The translations under genes were made by a program, and so were the position numbers. From Xanthostigma xanthostigma (taxonomy: Eukaryota; Arthropoda; Insecta; Raphidioptera; Raphidiidae), in NCBI GenBank assembly GCA_963575645.1, contig OY754466.1, positions 35,806,001 to 35,870,000 of the forward strand: a stretch of 64,000 nucleotides of DNA, written 5' to 3'. Position 1 is the stretch's first letter. Every line of letters starts with the position of its first letter. This document shows positions 23,031 to 35,390 of this stretch, piece by piece. Below the pieces are notes generated by a model. It saw only the letters and a list, made by a program, of their open reading frames with translations, did not search any database and had not been told where the DNA came from.

Positions 23031-24047
23031 ATCCTCAGAACAAAAGAACGGCTGATTTTTTTTTAATTTTTAAAATATTCCCGACACTAAATACCGATAT
23101 GAAATATATACCATTCTAACAGAAAAAAAACAACAACGTTGTAGCGCCGATCTTCCCCCAAAACAATAGAATTCCTTCATATTTACTTACATGATAGACA
23201 TCTTATCGGTTATATGATTTTGTAGATCATCGATTAAGGATGATGACAATCACGTGGCTGTCATTACTTTGTGTGCGGTAATCCGACGGTGTCCCGAATT
23301 AATGAGATTCTACGGTAGATAAATAATTAACCGGAATAATAAGCGAAAATCGTCAATGTGAAAGAAGCAAATAACTCACTGTTGATTTGATAAATGGCTT
23401 CGATTTATTACATAATTTGACTTAATATAATGTTGAAAACATCCTACGTTATGAAAATAGAACTGCTTTTCTGGCATGCGAATAATGCAAATGACTTGGC
23501 CATTTCATTTACGCTGTGGATTTCCTCCTGTCACGAAATATGTTTACATGTGCATTTATGTACAAGCTGGCTAAATAAAAGCGTTAACGTTTCGAAACAG
23601 AAAACGTCACTTTAATAGTTCAAGACACTTCCTTCACACATAAATCATAAACGTTCATGGTACGATTCACATACAAAACAACTGAATTCGATCCTCTTTT
23701 GTTTTTATTTGGCACGGGGTAGTGTGCTTATTTCAAAATCAAGAAAAAGCCAAAGTCTTCTCATGATATTCAGACCTTTTCTACAAACGATAACTGTGGT
23801 GATTACGAACTGCTTAGCAAAATAAATACTCTGTGTAATTATTTTGTTTGTTTTATTCTGCTGCACAAAGTGACTACCTAAATAGTATGTTAAATATTAA
23901 TGATCACAAATAGTGCTTATAAATTTTGTAATCACTGTGGCTACGTTATAACCGATCAGAAAATAAATAGTAGATTATGGTAGTTATTTTAAATTTTGCA
24001 AAAGTAAACTCTTTATTCTTCAGTAATAAAAAGTAAAAAAAAAGAAC
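23031..24047. other. No recognisable gene or repeat
   Basis: AT-rich intervening sequence. The ORF at 23430-23615 is short and unrecognised. Confidence 0.4.
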
Positions 24048-24218
24048 AACTTTTAAAGGCTGGAATTTATGGTACCTATATTTATTTGCTAAATCTCCTG
24101 TAATGTACATTTCGACACCACCATTTCCAACTTTTGAATCTTGAGGCAAAATAATGATGTCGAAACGTTGACTACTTAACAAATAAATATATTATATTCA
24201 ATCCAGCCTTTAAAACGT
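24048..24218. repeat. Small inverted-repeat element
   Basis: The arms cttttaaaggctggaatt (near 24049) and aatccagcctttaaaacg (near 24200) face each other across about 150 bp. A line of aatgatgtcgaaacgttgac sits between them. Probably a short MITE; ends not confirmed by a target duplication. Confidence 0.55.
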
Positions 24219-24399
24219 GTTATTACTAACTACTTAGTTTTTAATTAAAGAAATGTCACCATTGCACTGACGTCGAGTGGGTTGAACTGGAAAAATATTT
24301 GATTAAAAAGTTCGTGGAGATGATAAATGTGAAACAAATCTACTTTGTTATGAAAAATGTGTTAAAACCAATTTATAAACTTTTCTTGTCTTTAATAAC

Positions 24400-24570
24400 T
24401 CTCCAAGTGTGTAGGCTTTCACGGCCGGTGTTGATCCAAATCTCGTGTGTGAGCAGCTCAGAAGGACACTTCGCCCGCTACCACATCGCCTTTGATAATG
24501 TCTACCGCAGTTGTAGACGAAACGCCAGCTAGTAATACCAATGGACCTCGGCATACAAGCCCGGAAACCA
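24400..24570 (+). mobile_element. Probable Penelope-like element relic with hammerhead-like motif
   Basis: The stretch gtgtgtaggctttcacggcc through gacctcggcatacaagcccg is GC-rich compared with its surroundings and resembles terminal sequences of Penelope-like retroelements that I recall from arthropods. At 24492-24523 ttgataat is followed by a perfect 6-bp stem (gtctac/gtagac, loop cgcagtt) and then gaaac. This is the order CUGAUGA-stem II-GAAA of a hammerhead ribozyme, with the first core block degenerate. No reverse transcriptase ORF is present, so it is a terminal fragment. The family assignment is an inference. Confidence 0.5.
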
Positions 24571-25224
24571 AGAAGATTTGGATTTTAATAACTCTATTGA
24601 CAATTGCCTCATATTGATTTAATACCTAATACTAGAGTAGACTGGTGCATGTAATCTATTACCTCTTGACGTGTTAAAAACCTGGAACATTTATGTCGTA
24701 TAGAATAGTATGATGATGTCTACACTACTGTATACATCATATCTTCACGTCCGTTGTGTCGGCGTTCTTTTTATTTTTGACGCCGACTTTTTTTATTACA
24801 GTTAAATCACCCACTCGGAAAGTACACGTGACGTTTTCTTTTGTTTTCGTGTATTTTCACCTGACGCTCGAATGTGTCGTGTGAAATGGTATCTAAAACA
24901 CATTTGCATTTTGTTATAAAGAAATTTGCACGATAAAGTGATATGTCGTGTCGGAGATTACATTGTGTCCATCCGGAAATGCTACATAGCTCATTGTGTA
25001 AGTTCTTAGACTGTGACTCAGACAATTGTAAATTAAATTAAATGAGTGCGATGAATATTAAGTTACTGAAAATTCCATATTCTAATATTTCTGTGGTGGC
25101 AAATAATTGAATGATTGCTGCGTGTCTATTGTTTGGCGGTTTTTTCTTTTTTGAATCAGTGGTTTTCGTTGTTATTATTTATTCCGTGGTTAAATTCTTC
25201 GCGCTTTGTGTTCCTGTTTGCGTA
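24571..25224. other. No recognisable gene or repeat
   Basis: AT-rich intervening sequence with one 72-codon minus-strand ORF (24807-25025) that resembles nothing I know. Confidence 0.4.
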
Positions 25225-25490
25225 TAATAATAATGCGTATAACGTCTGTTTCTCGACTTTATGTCATAACAGACGCCATTCGTACCATTACTATTTTTCA
25301 TCTATCACTGTTCCCATTATTTTCTACATTCTTTCAACTTCAACTAATCAATAGCAATGGGCGAATGAAGGAATTTTAGGACATTGGAATAAGGTAGGAA
25401 AATTTTGAGCATAGAAGTTCGACAGGTAATCGGCCATGGCGAACCATCTCGATATTTATCATGGAAGTGCTCTCACCACTACGCTACAGC
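25225..25490 (-). mobile_element. tRNA-derived SINE, copy 2, internally deleted
   Basis: Shares cgtctgtttctcgactttat, gtcataacagacgccatt, aagg-aattttaggacatt and ttgagcatagaagttcgaca with the copy at 40591. The segment carrying the B box and most of the tRNA-like head is missing: the body jumps from tatttatcatgga to gtgctctcaccactacgct. It can therefore no longer be transcribed from its own promoter. Confidence 0.8.
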
Positions 25491-27814
25491 GCTTGATCTG
25501 TTATTACAACAAGTTGATAATTTCGATGTTGAAATTTTTTAAATATGTATAGCCTATTCATCGACAAACTATAACTTTGACCGGTTTAAGTAGCTTAATC
25601 CTGGATCTAAGTGTCTAAAGCAGCGTTTCTCAAGCTTTTTTCGCATATCATTCGTGTACAATGTATAAATAATTCGGGTATCCGCTCAACTAAAAAAATA
25701 TTCTTAAAGTCTAAAATTTCAGTGGGAAACATCGATCTGCTGCATAGTTGCAATAAGAGAGGAGATGTTGGGTTCAGTTGTAGTCAATTTTAGCTAACGG
25801 TTGCGTCCCACATTTAGATATTTTGCACGTACCATAGTTTGAGTACCACTGGTCTAGAGTACGGGTTATCAAATATTTTTAATCCAAAAGACATTCGAAA
25901 ATCTTGATTCCATCTTCTGACTCCATCCGAATCAATTAGGTTTTCTATGAGATCTTTTTAATGGCTTTACGACTCGTAAGATTCCGTTCTAGCCTAACAC
26001 CTTTCAGTATAAGTAATTATTCCTTACACATTATGCTAGCGATTTTTATTAGAGATTATTTTTAACCTATTAACAAATTTGCGTTAAACACGTCACGTTG
26101 CAAAGACATTGTATGCACACGTATAACCCATAAACCTTGATAGTCTAAATGACCTTTTGACACAATTCTCCTGTACCAACGATACAAGGAAATGGAGTAT
26201 CGATTTCTTCTATAACCTACTGTTATACATATTTGTATATGTTTTGTGTATGTGATATGTTTTTTTTTTGCGCGTGTATCTATGCCGCGTGGTTATAAAC
26301 GATTAGAAGATGAACGCAAAACCGGCTATTTAATCAAAACCGCCGCGTGCTACATACTTCCAGTTAGAGCGCAAACAAATGTCTATGATTACTCATGTGT
26401 TTGTTGCATTGCGCTATTCAATACATCGCATAATATATCGTTCTTGTATAACGACATTGCATCTCAAACTAGACATGGGAAAAGTCGTTACTCTGTGATC
26501 ACAGTGACTGTTATTCCAGTTACACAAAAAGCACAGTGAAAAATCATCGTGACTCTGTCACGTCGATCCCGATCGAGCAAACACTCGGTTGGACGTTACG
26601 TCGGCTACTCAGTTGGAGCGACCGTCGTTATTGCAGTGACATAGAACAACATATGTTACTTTCTAAGTTTCTTCTAACGTGGTTACCTCTTGTCAGATCA
26701 CAATGATCATTTTAGACGGCTGGTCACAGTGATTTTTTCATAGTGACGTTGTTTATTCCCCAACTCTATCTCAAACTGAAATGGCACAGGGTAAGATCGC
26801 ATACTATTGAAAGTTTACTTTCTGACAGGATCGACCCATGATCACTTATAAAGACTATAATTAAACTTGTTCACTTACAATTTAATGGGTCTTAGCCCTC
26901 TCCCCCCCCTCTCCAAATCCTCGTTCCGCCGTAATTAAAACATTGGGTTCCGAACGATCGTGGTCAATGAAGAGACAACTGGTCAATTGGAAATCTGAAA
27001 CGGTAAAGACTCGTTTTATGGCACGTGATTTTATTCTATGAAAATTTGGTCAGTGTCGCAGAATCTGCTGTATAAATAACAAAAATACAAAAAGTAGACA
27101 TTTTGAACTAGTTTAACTAATGACTAGGTATAAAACATATTTGAAGTTTTAATGAACAGGAAATGCATTTTATTATAATAATGATACGAGTATTAATTGA
27201 TCAGTGACGACAGCGAATAAATAAAATTTTACGAGCAACAATGCTTTAAATACTAGTATATTTGAACACTGGGTGTTTTAGTTCAACTGAAGGATTATTT
27301 TGATCGTTGCAATTGTAATAAATAATCCAGGTCGCTTGTTTGTTGTGAATATTTGTGATTGAAGAGTACGGCAGAAAAACATGGTAAACCTAATGAATTA
27401 CATCAATTTCACTAGAACAGTGCACATCCTCCGTTTTTTCCCCGTTTTTTTTATGGTCGGGTAATATTGAACACCATTAACGTAATGTTACACTGGTAAT
27501 GTGCTTCATATACACAAAAATGTTTTTTTTTTTTTGTTTATTCGATTTTTGTTTTGTTCGTAAAATTTTAGGTTAAATCGGGATCTGTCTTCATCTTGTG
27601 TGTGTGTGTTTTTTTTTTTTTAATTTATTTTTTTGGAGTGAAGTGACCGGATAGAAAATGAAAAATCCATAGTGAATTTAACATTATTTTATCATATAAT
27701 GCACCATATCATTATCTGGCAAACCGTAAATTTATAACATTTGCAAGTCGCCTGCACTTTGTGCACTTGATGTATTATTTTGGTTCTGTTTTTGAACAAA
27801 TAATACACCAAGCT
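25491..27814. other. No supported gene
   Basis: AT-rich sequence. The 97-codon ORF at 26246-26539 is considered under rejected items. A (GT)n/T-rich simple repeat lies near 27598-27620. No other repeat was recognised. Confidence 0.4.
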
Positions 27815-27877
27815 ATCAAAAGATACAGATATGCAGTCAAAAGATACAGATATGCAGTCAAAAGATACAGATATGCA
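27815..27877. repeat. Minisatellite, three exact 21-bp units
   Basis: The unit tcaaaagatacagatatgcag is present three times back to back without change. The antisense reading gives the repeated peptide DCISVSF in a short ORF (27692-27898), which is a by-product. No spacers, so not a CRISPR-like array. Confidence 0.95.
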
Positions 27878-30240
27878 GTGCCACAGAATCGATAACATTG
27901 TTAGTATTTCTCAAAAATTATATCAACACAAACGACAGATATAACTCCAACTCTTTACAAAGATTGTTATTAGCTAATGCTCCAGAAAGAGTCAAAAATA
28001 TTTTTTTTTATGTCACAAATGCACTAAAATTACGGGCATTTCATCTATGGGAATAATTTTATAAGAACATACGCTTTATTTTGTATATTTTTGTATTTAT
28101 TTTTGTAATTATTTTTGAATTATTCATGTACATTCCCCTCCTGTAAAGAAATTTATTTATTTTCAAATACAGAATATTATTATTATTATATTGTAGTATC
28201 ATTCGCAGTTATATTTGTTGTATTTATGGTCGCCATTTTTATTATAGTCGAGAAAATCTTTCTTTACTTGACTACGTTTAACCACTGCTTCGCACTCGAT
28301 GGATGAAAAAATTCTAAATTTTATAATTTTCACGCTTTAAAGCATTTTTTATAAATATGAATCCCACATTTTCTTTTTATTCTTTTTAGGGTTAGAATTC
28401 GCTTCACAAACAAGCAATATTTTTTGAGAAATTATTTGACTCCTTCGCGCCTTCTCATCACATTGCAAGCAATCAGATGAGCGTTTTTATATCTTGGATC
28501 TTTTTACATGATTATTACGGAATGCTAAGGGCTTCCATTTTAATAAAATTGAATTGCTAATTATATGCGTTCAACAATTTCAGTTTTAAAGCGTAGCGTG
28601 GACGTGTCAAAAGAGTTGTTATAATGAACAAGCGGAACGACGATTCTTCAGGGAATTAGAGGCATTTTAAGCCAAACTTTCTAAATAATATATTACATTT
28701 TTTAATCCTTGTTAAAGTAAGAAATAAGCTGCGATGCCACCTGATAATAACGCAGGTATATTCTCTGAATTTAAAAGGTGACGTGATATTTTCATTGACC
28801 CCCTTTAAATGAAATTTGGTGTGATTTTGCCGGACCGCCCCTCCAATTTTGAGCTCACGTAATTAATGGACGTCCCTAATGATGTGCATTGTTCAAATTC
28901 TGACATACGCTAGTCTCCACTTTTCGATTCATCTGGAAAAGAAATTCTATCGATTTGTCTGTTTTCCTTTCAGTTCTATTTCAACGAATCCTAAATGTAA
29001 AACCATCAAACCAGTAATTTGTATCTACAGTCATTAAGCTAGCAAGCACATTTTCCTCTCAGCCTCCCGTAATTTTATTTTCAGCTTATGTTGTTGCAAG
29101 ACGCGGTCGAATTAATTTGCACTCGTCCTGCAGTTTTGACATTTGCAATCGTTACGAGAACAGCTGGCTGCGATATTAATTTTACGTAAAGGTGCACTGG
29201 ATCACGGTTTTAATTAATGTGTCTTTTGAAAGATTTGTTAACGATAATGGCGCCATTTCAGACTTAACGTTTCAAGAAGAAATTAACGTGACTGAATAGA
29301 GTTTGAATATTTGAAAAATGCGTCGTTAACGAAAAGCTCTGGTATACAAAAGTTGCGGCCCTGTAAATGTTCTATAAAAAACAATTTTCTTCCTTATGTA
29401 CCTAATAACATATTTATGGAAAATATACCACAAAGTTGGGCAGTGCTGAGAACAGACGCCCGATGCTTACAGAGTTACAGCAATAATTCAACAAGCCTAT
29501 TAAGCATTAAGAATGTTTATAGTCTAAGATCCGGGATTAGAAATATATACCCTCATCTCTTATTTGATGGTGACAAACATTACATATTAGATAATATATA
29601 CATCGATAAATCGCAAATGGTTTAAATAAAATAAATTCTAATTAACTTTTTGGATCAAGTTCCCCAATTTGTTAATCATAAAAATCGAGCATTAGCTGAG
29701 AGAATATAACACAAGGAATTGGAAAAATAGAGGTTGTATACATACTTTCCCCGCAGCACAATTTACTGTGAAGTTGCCAGGTAAACTTAATAAACACGTT
29801 CAATCCATTTTCAACGTAAATGAAACCTACCTGTGTGGTTTTATATTATATTAGTTCCTATTTTGTTTGATTGTTGCGGTTTAAATCCGAAAACCAGTTC
29901 ACACATAAATAATTAAGCGGATAATATATCAATATTTTTGAAGTTGGAATGGTCTCGTCGTCCAATTGGCTGTGTGTGTTTTTTTTTTTTTTTTTTTTAT
30001 ATAAATAAGTTTGTTTTTTTCGTAAACTACAATAGCTATTCCTCATTATTTTTAAGTAAATGAATATTTAATATACACAAGCGAAGCTGAAGTAATTTAC
30101 ACAGAATGTTATGATTATTATTGAATTTAATTACAGTAACGAATTTTAATTTTCTTTTTTAAAGTAATTTATTGTTTACGACTTTCACTGACTGCATAAA
30201 GTGAACAAAGCAATTTACTAAATCCGGTCTCCGAATACAA
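27878..30240. other. No supported gene
   Basis: AT-rich. The 104-codon ORF at 29311-29625 has no recognisable domain. A family G fragment (tttttgaagttggaatggtc) lies at about 29933-29965 next to a long T run. Confidence 0.4.
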
Positions 30241-30266
30241 TTATTTTTTTTTGTGCAGGTAAACTT
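30240..30266 (+). promoter_or_regulatory. Weak recursive-splice-like site
   Basis: A T-rich tract (ttattttttttttgtgcag) ends at 30258 and is followed directly by gtaaac. The acceptor side is good and the donor side poor. No strong second donor follows within 100 nt, unlike the three better sites. Confidence 0.2.
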
Positions 30267-30629
30267 ATTAATAAGCAGTTTACTAATCACTCAGTATGCT
30301 TTAATGTAAATACTCTTTTTTTTAAAGTGTTTTGTGTCAATTAGCGCATTTTAATATCGGAAGGAACCAGTGAAATTAATTCACTCTTTTTTAATTTCTA
30401 TAATTATGATAAAATACCGTACTTTTCATTTTTATTGTCAAATCATCGTTTTTACGTTGTGTTTAGCCAAGGAAAAATTATATCTGTATATTATTAACAT
30501 TTTTTTCATAAAAAAACAGTGCAAAACTGCGGGTTTTGGAAACTATTTGCCATTCTGTTTTTTTTTATTTTATTAGAATTCATTTATACTGCATCAAACT
30601 TCAGACATTTAAAAAAAAATCCAGCCACT

Positions 30630-31020
30630 TGGGAGACAGGACCATTCCAACTTCAAAATGTTGACATTTGATACAGTATCGGCGAGGAACGCGGGTAATG
30701 GCTACTATTCAATATGATATTTGCTATATTCGTGGCCATGGTTACCTACATGATATTTTGTTCCATGTCATGTAAGAATTAATCAAAGCGTGCTTAACTA
30801 GTTTGTTCCTGACAGATACTTATATAAAAAAATTTGGTTTCAATCCGTTCATCCGTTTGACCTGAATCGTGTTCACAGACAAACAGACGCACAGAGTTTT
30901 TCCAAAAATATAGTTTTTATACCTCAAAACGAAAAGATATGGTAAAATTTTGAAAAGTGTATTTTGACATAAACTAGTACCCCCTACTTGTGGGTTGAAA
31001 TGGTAAAATAATGTCACTTC
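30630..31020 (-). repeat. Family G interspersed repeat, reverse copy
   Basis: Reverse-orientation relative of 21480-22300: gacaggaccattccaacttc, gtggccatggttacctac, ccgttcatccgtttgacctg, gacgcacagagtttttcc and ctacttgtgggttg occur in the mirrored order. It is shorter because segments are missing. Non-coding. Confidence 0.75.
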
Positions 31021-32040
31021 ACCTCTGCGTTTCTTAGTTTTTGCCTAGTCGTTCTACATCTAATTTATATGTCCCTGATTCGCATTACTTTTTGAATGCA
31101 CCTTGCACTAGAACAGCGGCTGCCAAACCGTTATATCGGGCGTCGCAAATTTGTGACGAAGCCACCACATTACAAGCAAGTGACATGAAATAAAAGTTAA
31201 ATTTTCATATATACTAAAAATTACTGACGCAATAAAAATAGAAATATATCTATTTTTATGTTAACAATAAAACAATAAAAATTCGTTGTAGCTATAGAGG
31301 GAGCAGTGCATGGAAAAATTTGGGAATAAATTCACTAGAATGCATCGACGCTTTGTTAGTGCCATAAGCATTCTTGATTAATTATTGTAAACCATTTCTG
31401 GAAGCGATGTATAGATTGAGATAAATCACGTCTGTCCACTTGCATCAGAGTGCCAACTGTTGTGTTACATAACACTGTGATTGTTGATCATTTATATGCC
31501 AATTTAACGTTTTATTGGTTTTAATTGTTGCTATTTATGTACGCCACTTTATGTGCCTGAACGGTATGTTTCTCACATTTAATCTGGTTGAAAATATGTG
31601 ATCAAAAGACATAATATTCTAGTTGAAAAAGTACGACATTTCTAGTCTAGCCGAGAAGTGAGTTTCTTGCGAAAAATAGTACCAGGTCTTCAAAAAATAT
31701 GATCAATAACTTATTTGATTCGAAAAAATATTCCGAAATAGACGTTTTTATGATTTTTTTTTACCGGCAAAAGTCGCATTTGCTATTAACAAAAAACGAA
31801 AAGAAAAAAACCCTCAGATTTTTGACAATTACTTGAAAACTATAAACGATGGCGGAAATTGAAAAAAAAAAGAGGAGAGAACTTCCAATAAAAAAGTCCC
31901 CCTCCCGGGACTTTATCTCTATTATTTATAGTTTTAATTTAACGTTGAAAATAGGGTTCCCGCGGCCGTTACATTACAGGCCGAGCGCTACGCCTGTTGA
32001 GAGAGTACAATAATTTTATAGTATTAAATAACATTTTGAA
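31021..32040. other. No recognisable gene
   Basis: AT-rich. A short hairpin-like agtccccctcccgggact lies near 31893, and a GC-rich patch (cccgcggccg) near 31960 leads into the next feature. Confidence 0.4.
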
Positions 32041-32044
32041 AATT

Positions 32045-32470
32045 TGTGCGTGATATCACGCTGCACACTGCACAATCCCTGAGTCGCGCGTACACAACGC
32101 TGCGATCATCAGTGCCGCGTGACGTCGTAGACTTCGATCAGTCTCGGTTGCGGCTCATTCATCAAGATTCGAAACATTTAAAAGTGAACATCAGTTGAAA
32201 TTTTGTTGAACTTCCATAAGAATTCAGAACTCAACACTCGGTTACACCGCAAGCTCGTGAACTTGGTCTTAACGAATTTGTATAACGAACGGACTGTTCA
32301 GCCTCATCCGTTATAGATAGTTTTGCCATAATACGTATAAGAATTATTCTGGTAAAGCACAAGCTGTTTATTCATATAGTTAGTTACGTAAGACGGTAAG
32401 ATCTATTTGATCGCGGAATCTACACTGAAGTTAGAATGTACAAACATTCCTTTTTCTTATGCTCGAAGAA
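32045..32470 (+). promoter_or_regulatory. Possible promoter / 5' exon region
   Basis: The segment 32075-32165 is distinctly GC- and CpG-rich (agtcgcgcgtacacaacgct, gtgccgcgtgacgtcgtaga) in an AT-rich setting. It contains gatcagtctcggttgcggct, where tcagtc matches the arthropod initiator and is followed about 26 nt later by agatt, near but not at the downstream-element position. Possible donors (gtaag) lie near 32389 and 32396. No ORF supports a coding exon. The call rests on composition and weak motifs only. Confidence 0.25.
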
Positions 32471-34635
32471 TGTTTACAGTGAGCTCGTATGCGGAATTTT
32501 GTAAATATGAACGATATGTATATGAAGATAATGACAATAAGTAGAAAACGTCAATTAAATAAAGACAAACAAGTTATAATGTGTGCAGTACGTTCTTCTG
32601 TGAATGTTTTCAGGGAAATCTATTGTTTAATGTTGCATTCGTCTAACAGAACATTAATTTTCATTCCGTTACTGCAGGCGGCTTGTTTGCACGATGTGTG
32701 TTAAATTGGAAGTCTTATATGCAGAGCTCTCTACCGACACGCTTATTGAAGTGTAACTTCTTATGCTGGCTCGGACTTTTTAGGGGCCCATTCAAGTATT
32801 ACGTAAGCAGAATTTCAGTAATTTTTGACCCTCCCCTCCCCCTTCAAAGCAAATTTAATCAAAGCTCTTACCCCCCTCTTATGTTTACGTAAACATTGAA
32901 AAAGTAAATAAATAAATATTGTTGACGTACACCTTTTAGACCCCGTGTCCCTCATGTTGTCAAAAATAAGCTAAGCAAAGACCCGTTAACGCTCGTGTTG
33001 GTTAATTAACACTAACACTTGAATAAATGTAGCATGCATAGAGCTATTAGACGCTACGCGCATACGAACATGATTCCTGCCTCTATTCGGTTGGTAGTTC
33101 TTTTCTGCGAGTAACTTCATCATGTTAGTTTTTATGTTACAGTATGCGCGCGCATCGTAAAAATTAACTCGCATCAAACGATTTGTATATTTATTAACTG
33201 AAATGTTAAATGTTTTTTTTAGCTGTAATTGGAAATTGCGTTAAACTTTGTGGATTGTTTACATGATTTTTTTATAATTATTTTCATAAACATAACGAAA
33301 AACATTCACGTAATTATTTGTAAACTTTGCAAAACGTGAATTATCATGCGAAATTTTATCTTGTCACAACTTGCCCCAGGCCTGTTGCAATTTGCCCCTA
33401 ACTCAGGATGTTGTCGCGATGCACATTTTCTTTAAAGAAAATAGTTAGTAAAAATATACCTATAGTTATTTTCAATTATTTTTCAATTGGATACGACACT
33501 TGAATTTATCAAAACAAACCACAAATACAATGGTATGGTGAGTTTTTGCAGTACGGTCGTTTTGCTAAATAATATTACAACTGACCCTCCGCTCCCCTAC
33601 TGCGAATAAGCATACACAGAGTTCGCTGTTACGCACGAAACATTGAGGGAAACATAAAAGCTTCACTAATGTGTAACGTCATGAAGGGTGCAGGAAAAAA
33701 AAATTCATTCAGAAGAAATGTGAAAAGTTCGCAGAGCACTAATTGGTCTGTTAATTTTTAATACGGACTGTACATTGTACATGTTGTGCATATTATGTTT
33801 GTTTTTTTATGTGTAGGAAGCGGTGTATAGATATGGAAGCAAAAAAAAAAAAATGTGGTCAAAGATTAATCAATTGATGTGATTGCCGACTATAAAATTG
33901 ATTTGGTCAATCAATAAACCTAAAATGATTCCAAAACCGCTGACCGCAAAATCACTATTCCCCAGTTTACTATTATGTTACGTTTTACTAGGCAGGAAAT
34001 GTATGAACTTACTTTGAGTATTTCAAACCAGAGACGTTATGAATATCCTCTGTATGTTTGTATGTTTGAACAGATTATTTGAAGCATTTTGATGTATAAC
34101 TTTCGTTAAAATGTTTCTGACTGTTCCAAAAATGCTATAGGTCATCGCTGATCGCGGTTTGAATCAATTTTTGATTACATTTATATGGGTTTTCCTATTA
34201 CGTAAGCCGTCACTCAAAAATAATTGAGTACCCCTTCACGTATGCATATTCCGAATGTGATCAAGGTCATTGATCCGAGGAGGTTCGGTAATAAATTGGA
34301 GAAGCGCAACTACGTCTGTGATGCAGACGGCGTTGCGCGAACATACACACGCGCGAACGGGCATCCTATGCGGGCCTCATGTAAATGTAATTACTTTATG
34401 AGAATTTCGAAAGTAATTAAATTTTATCTGTCGATTAATTACTTAGTAACAATAAAAAACTCATCAAATAAATAAAAACAGTTGTGTGGTTTTAAGAAAC
34501 CACGACGCAAGTGAAACTTTTATTGGATTGTAGGCACTTATCTATCACGATTAATTATAAACAACAATATTCACATGAATGCACGAATAAAAACATGTAA
34601 ACACTGTACAGCACTTGCCCGCATGACAGACTGAC
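32471..34635. other. No recognisable gene or repeat
   Basis: AT-rich sequence with scattered ORFs under 85 codons (for example 32489-32704 and 34224-34475) that resemble nothing I know. Confidence 0.4.
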
Positions 34636-34639
34636 TATG

Positions 34640-34812
34640 TGTTATACATACTACACGGTCAGCTGATGCTAACCATGGGCGCCGCCATATTGGCCTTGGC
34701 TGCTCTACCGAGCGCCTACTCCGAGCGCCTTTCACTTTACCCCTACTCCGCGGCCGCCTGTAATGCGACATGCAACAGACGGCCAGAAAAATTCGGGGCG
34801 ATAGAAGAAAGT
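34640..34812. other. GC-rich patch with ccgccatattgg motif
   Basis: A locally GC-rich block (ccatgggcgccgccatattg, gagcgcctactccgagcgcc, actccgcggccgcctg) just left of a family E MITE. The + strand ORF starting at 34639 reads through it with a hydrophobic run (GAAILALAALPSAYS) that mimics a signal peptide. It then runs straight into the MITE, so the protein is not credible as a whole. The patch may be part of a decayed element or a regulatory site. Confidence 0.35.
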
Positions 34813-34817
34813 TTCAC

Positions 34818-35012
34818 TATAAAAATTATCGACCAATTTTTTTCAGACTACATATGTTTGATTATTTCTGAAGAAGTCAAAATCCGGATTGAAACGTCAT
34901 CTAGTGAAATATTGATTTATAATTTTATTATTTTTGTCAATATATAGTCAGAAAAAAATTGGTCGATAATTTTATTTATTTGAAGAGTTGTATTCAGACG
35001 TTAATCAAAGAT
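34818..35012. mobile_element. Family E palindromic MITE, copy 2
   Basis: The left arm aaaattatcgaccaattttt is mirrored on the right by aaaaattggtcgataatttt, followed by the outer segment gaagagttgtattcagacgt and taatcaaagatttga. An internal cggattgaaacgtc matches the centre of the copy at 10918 (caatccggatt in the other direction). Non-coding. Confidence 0.8.
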
Positions 35013-35294
35013 TTGAATAAAAAACTCACTTAATTATAAATAAAAACATTAAGTCGGCTGCAGCATACGATGCCTATCATTAATAGGTAATCTACGAAGC
35101 CGGATAGGGCCGCTAGTTTTGACATAATTATTAAATTGTCACTTCATTCAATAAAATAAAAAAAGAACAGATCACAAAAAAGTTCAAATCTTACATTCTG
35201 AATACATCTAAATAGAGAACTTGAATAACGACGCAGTTATACATAATATTATGTAAATATAAAATTTGCAATGCGTGTGTTCGGCATAAGTTAA

Positions 35295-35390
35295 CGACGT
35301 GTCTTCTGTTTGTTACAGGTGAGCAAGCGTAAATATGTCCGTTAAAATACAAATAGCTTTCGTCGATCTATATTTAACTGAAGGTAAGCA
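35295..35390 (+). promoter_or_regulatory. Candidate recursive splice site with possible start-codon micro-exon
   Basis: The tract gtcttctgtttgttacag ends at 35318 and is followed at once by gtgagca, an acceptor abutting a donor. A second donor, gaag|gtaagc, lies at 35383/35384, bounding a 65-nt segment. All three frames have a stop early in it, but an ATG at 35335 in an aaatatg context opens a frame reading MSVKIQIAFVDLYLTE and leaving one base at the donor. It could thus be either a ratchet point or the first coding exon of a spliced gene. I do not recognise the peptide. Confidence 0.45.

Noticed and set aside
24095-24175. Second hammerhead-like motif (aatgatgtcgaaacgttgac)
   Set aside because: There is no stem between the gatg and gaaac blocks, so the core cannot form.
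26246-26539. ORF with an internal MPRGYKRLEDERKTG start, recalling pogo-type transposase N-termini
   Set aside because: Only about six residues resemble that pattern. The rest does not continue like a helix-turn-helix domain and no inverted repeats flank it.
27815-27877. Three identical 21-bp units as a CRISPR-like array
   Set aside because: Units are contiguous with no spacers, and the setting is eukaryotic. A minisatellite explains it.
29311-29625. 104-codon ORF
   Set aside because: No domain recognised, AT-driven composition, no splice borders.
34639-34947. ORF with signal-peptide-like start (hydrophobic run, then Ser-rich, two Cys)
   Set aside because: The frame runs directly into a family E MITE for its second half. 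The hydrophobic run comes from a GC-rich gccgcc/ggcctt stretch.
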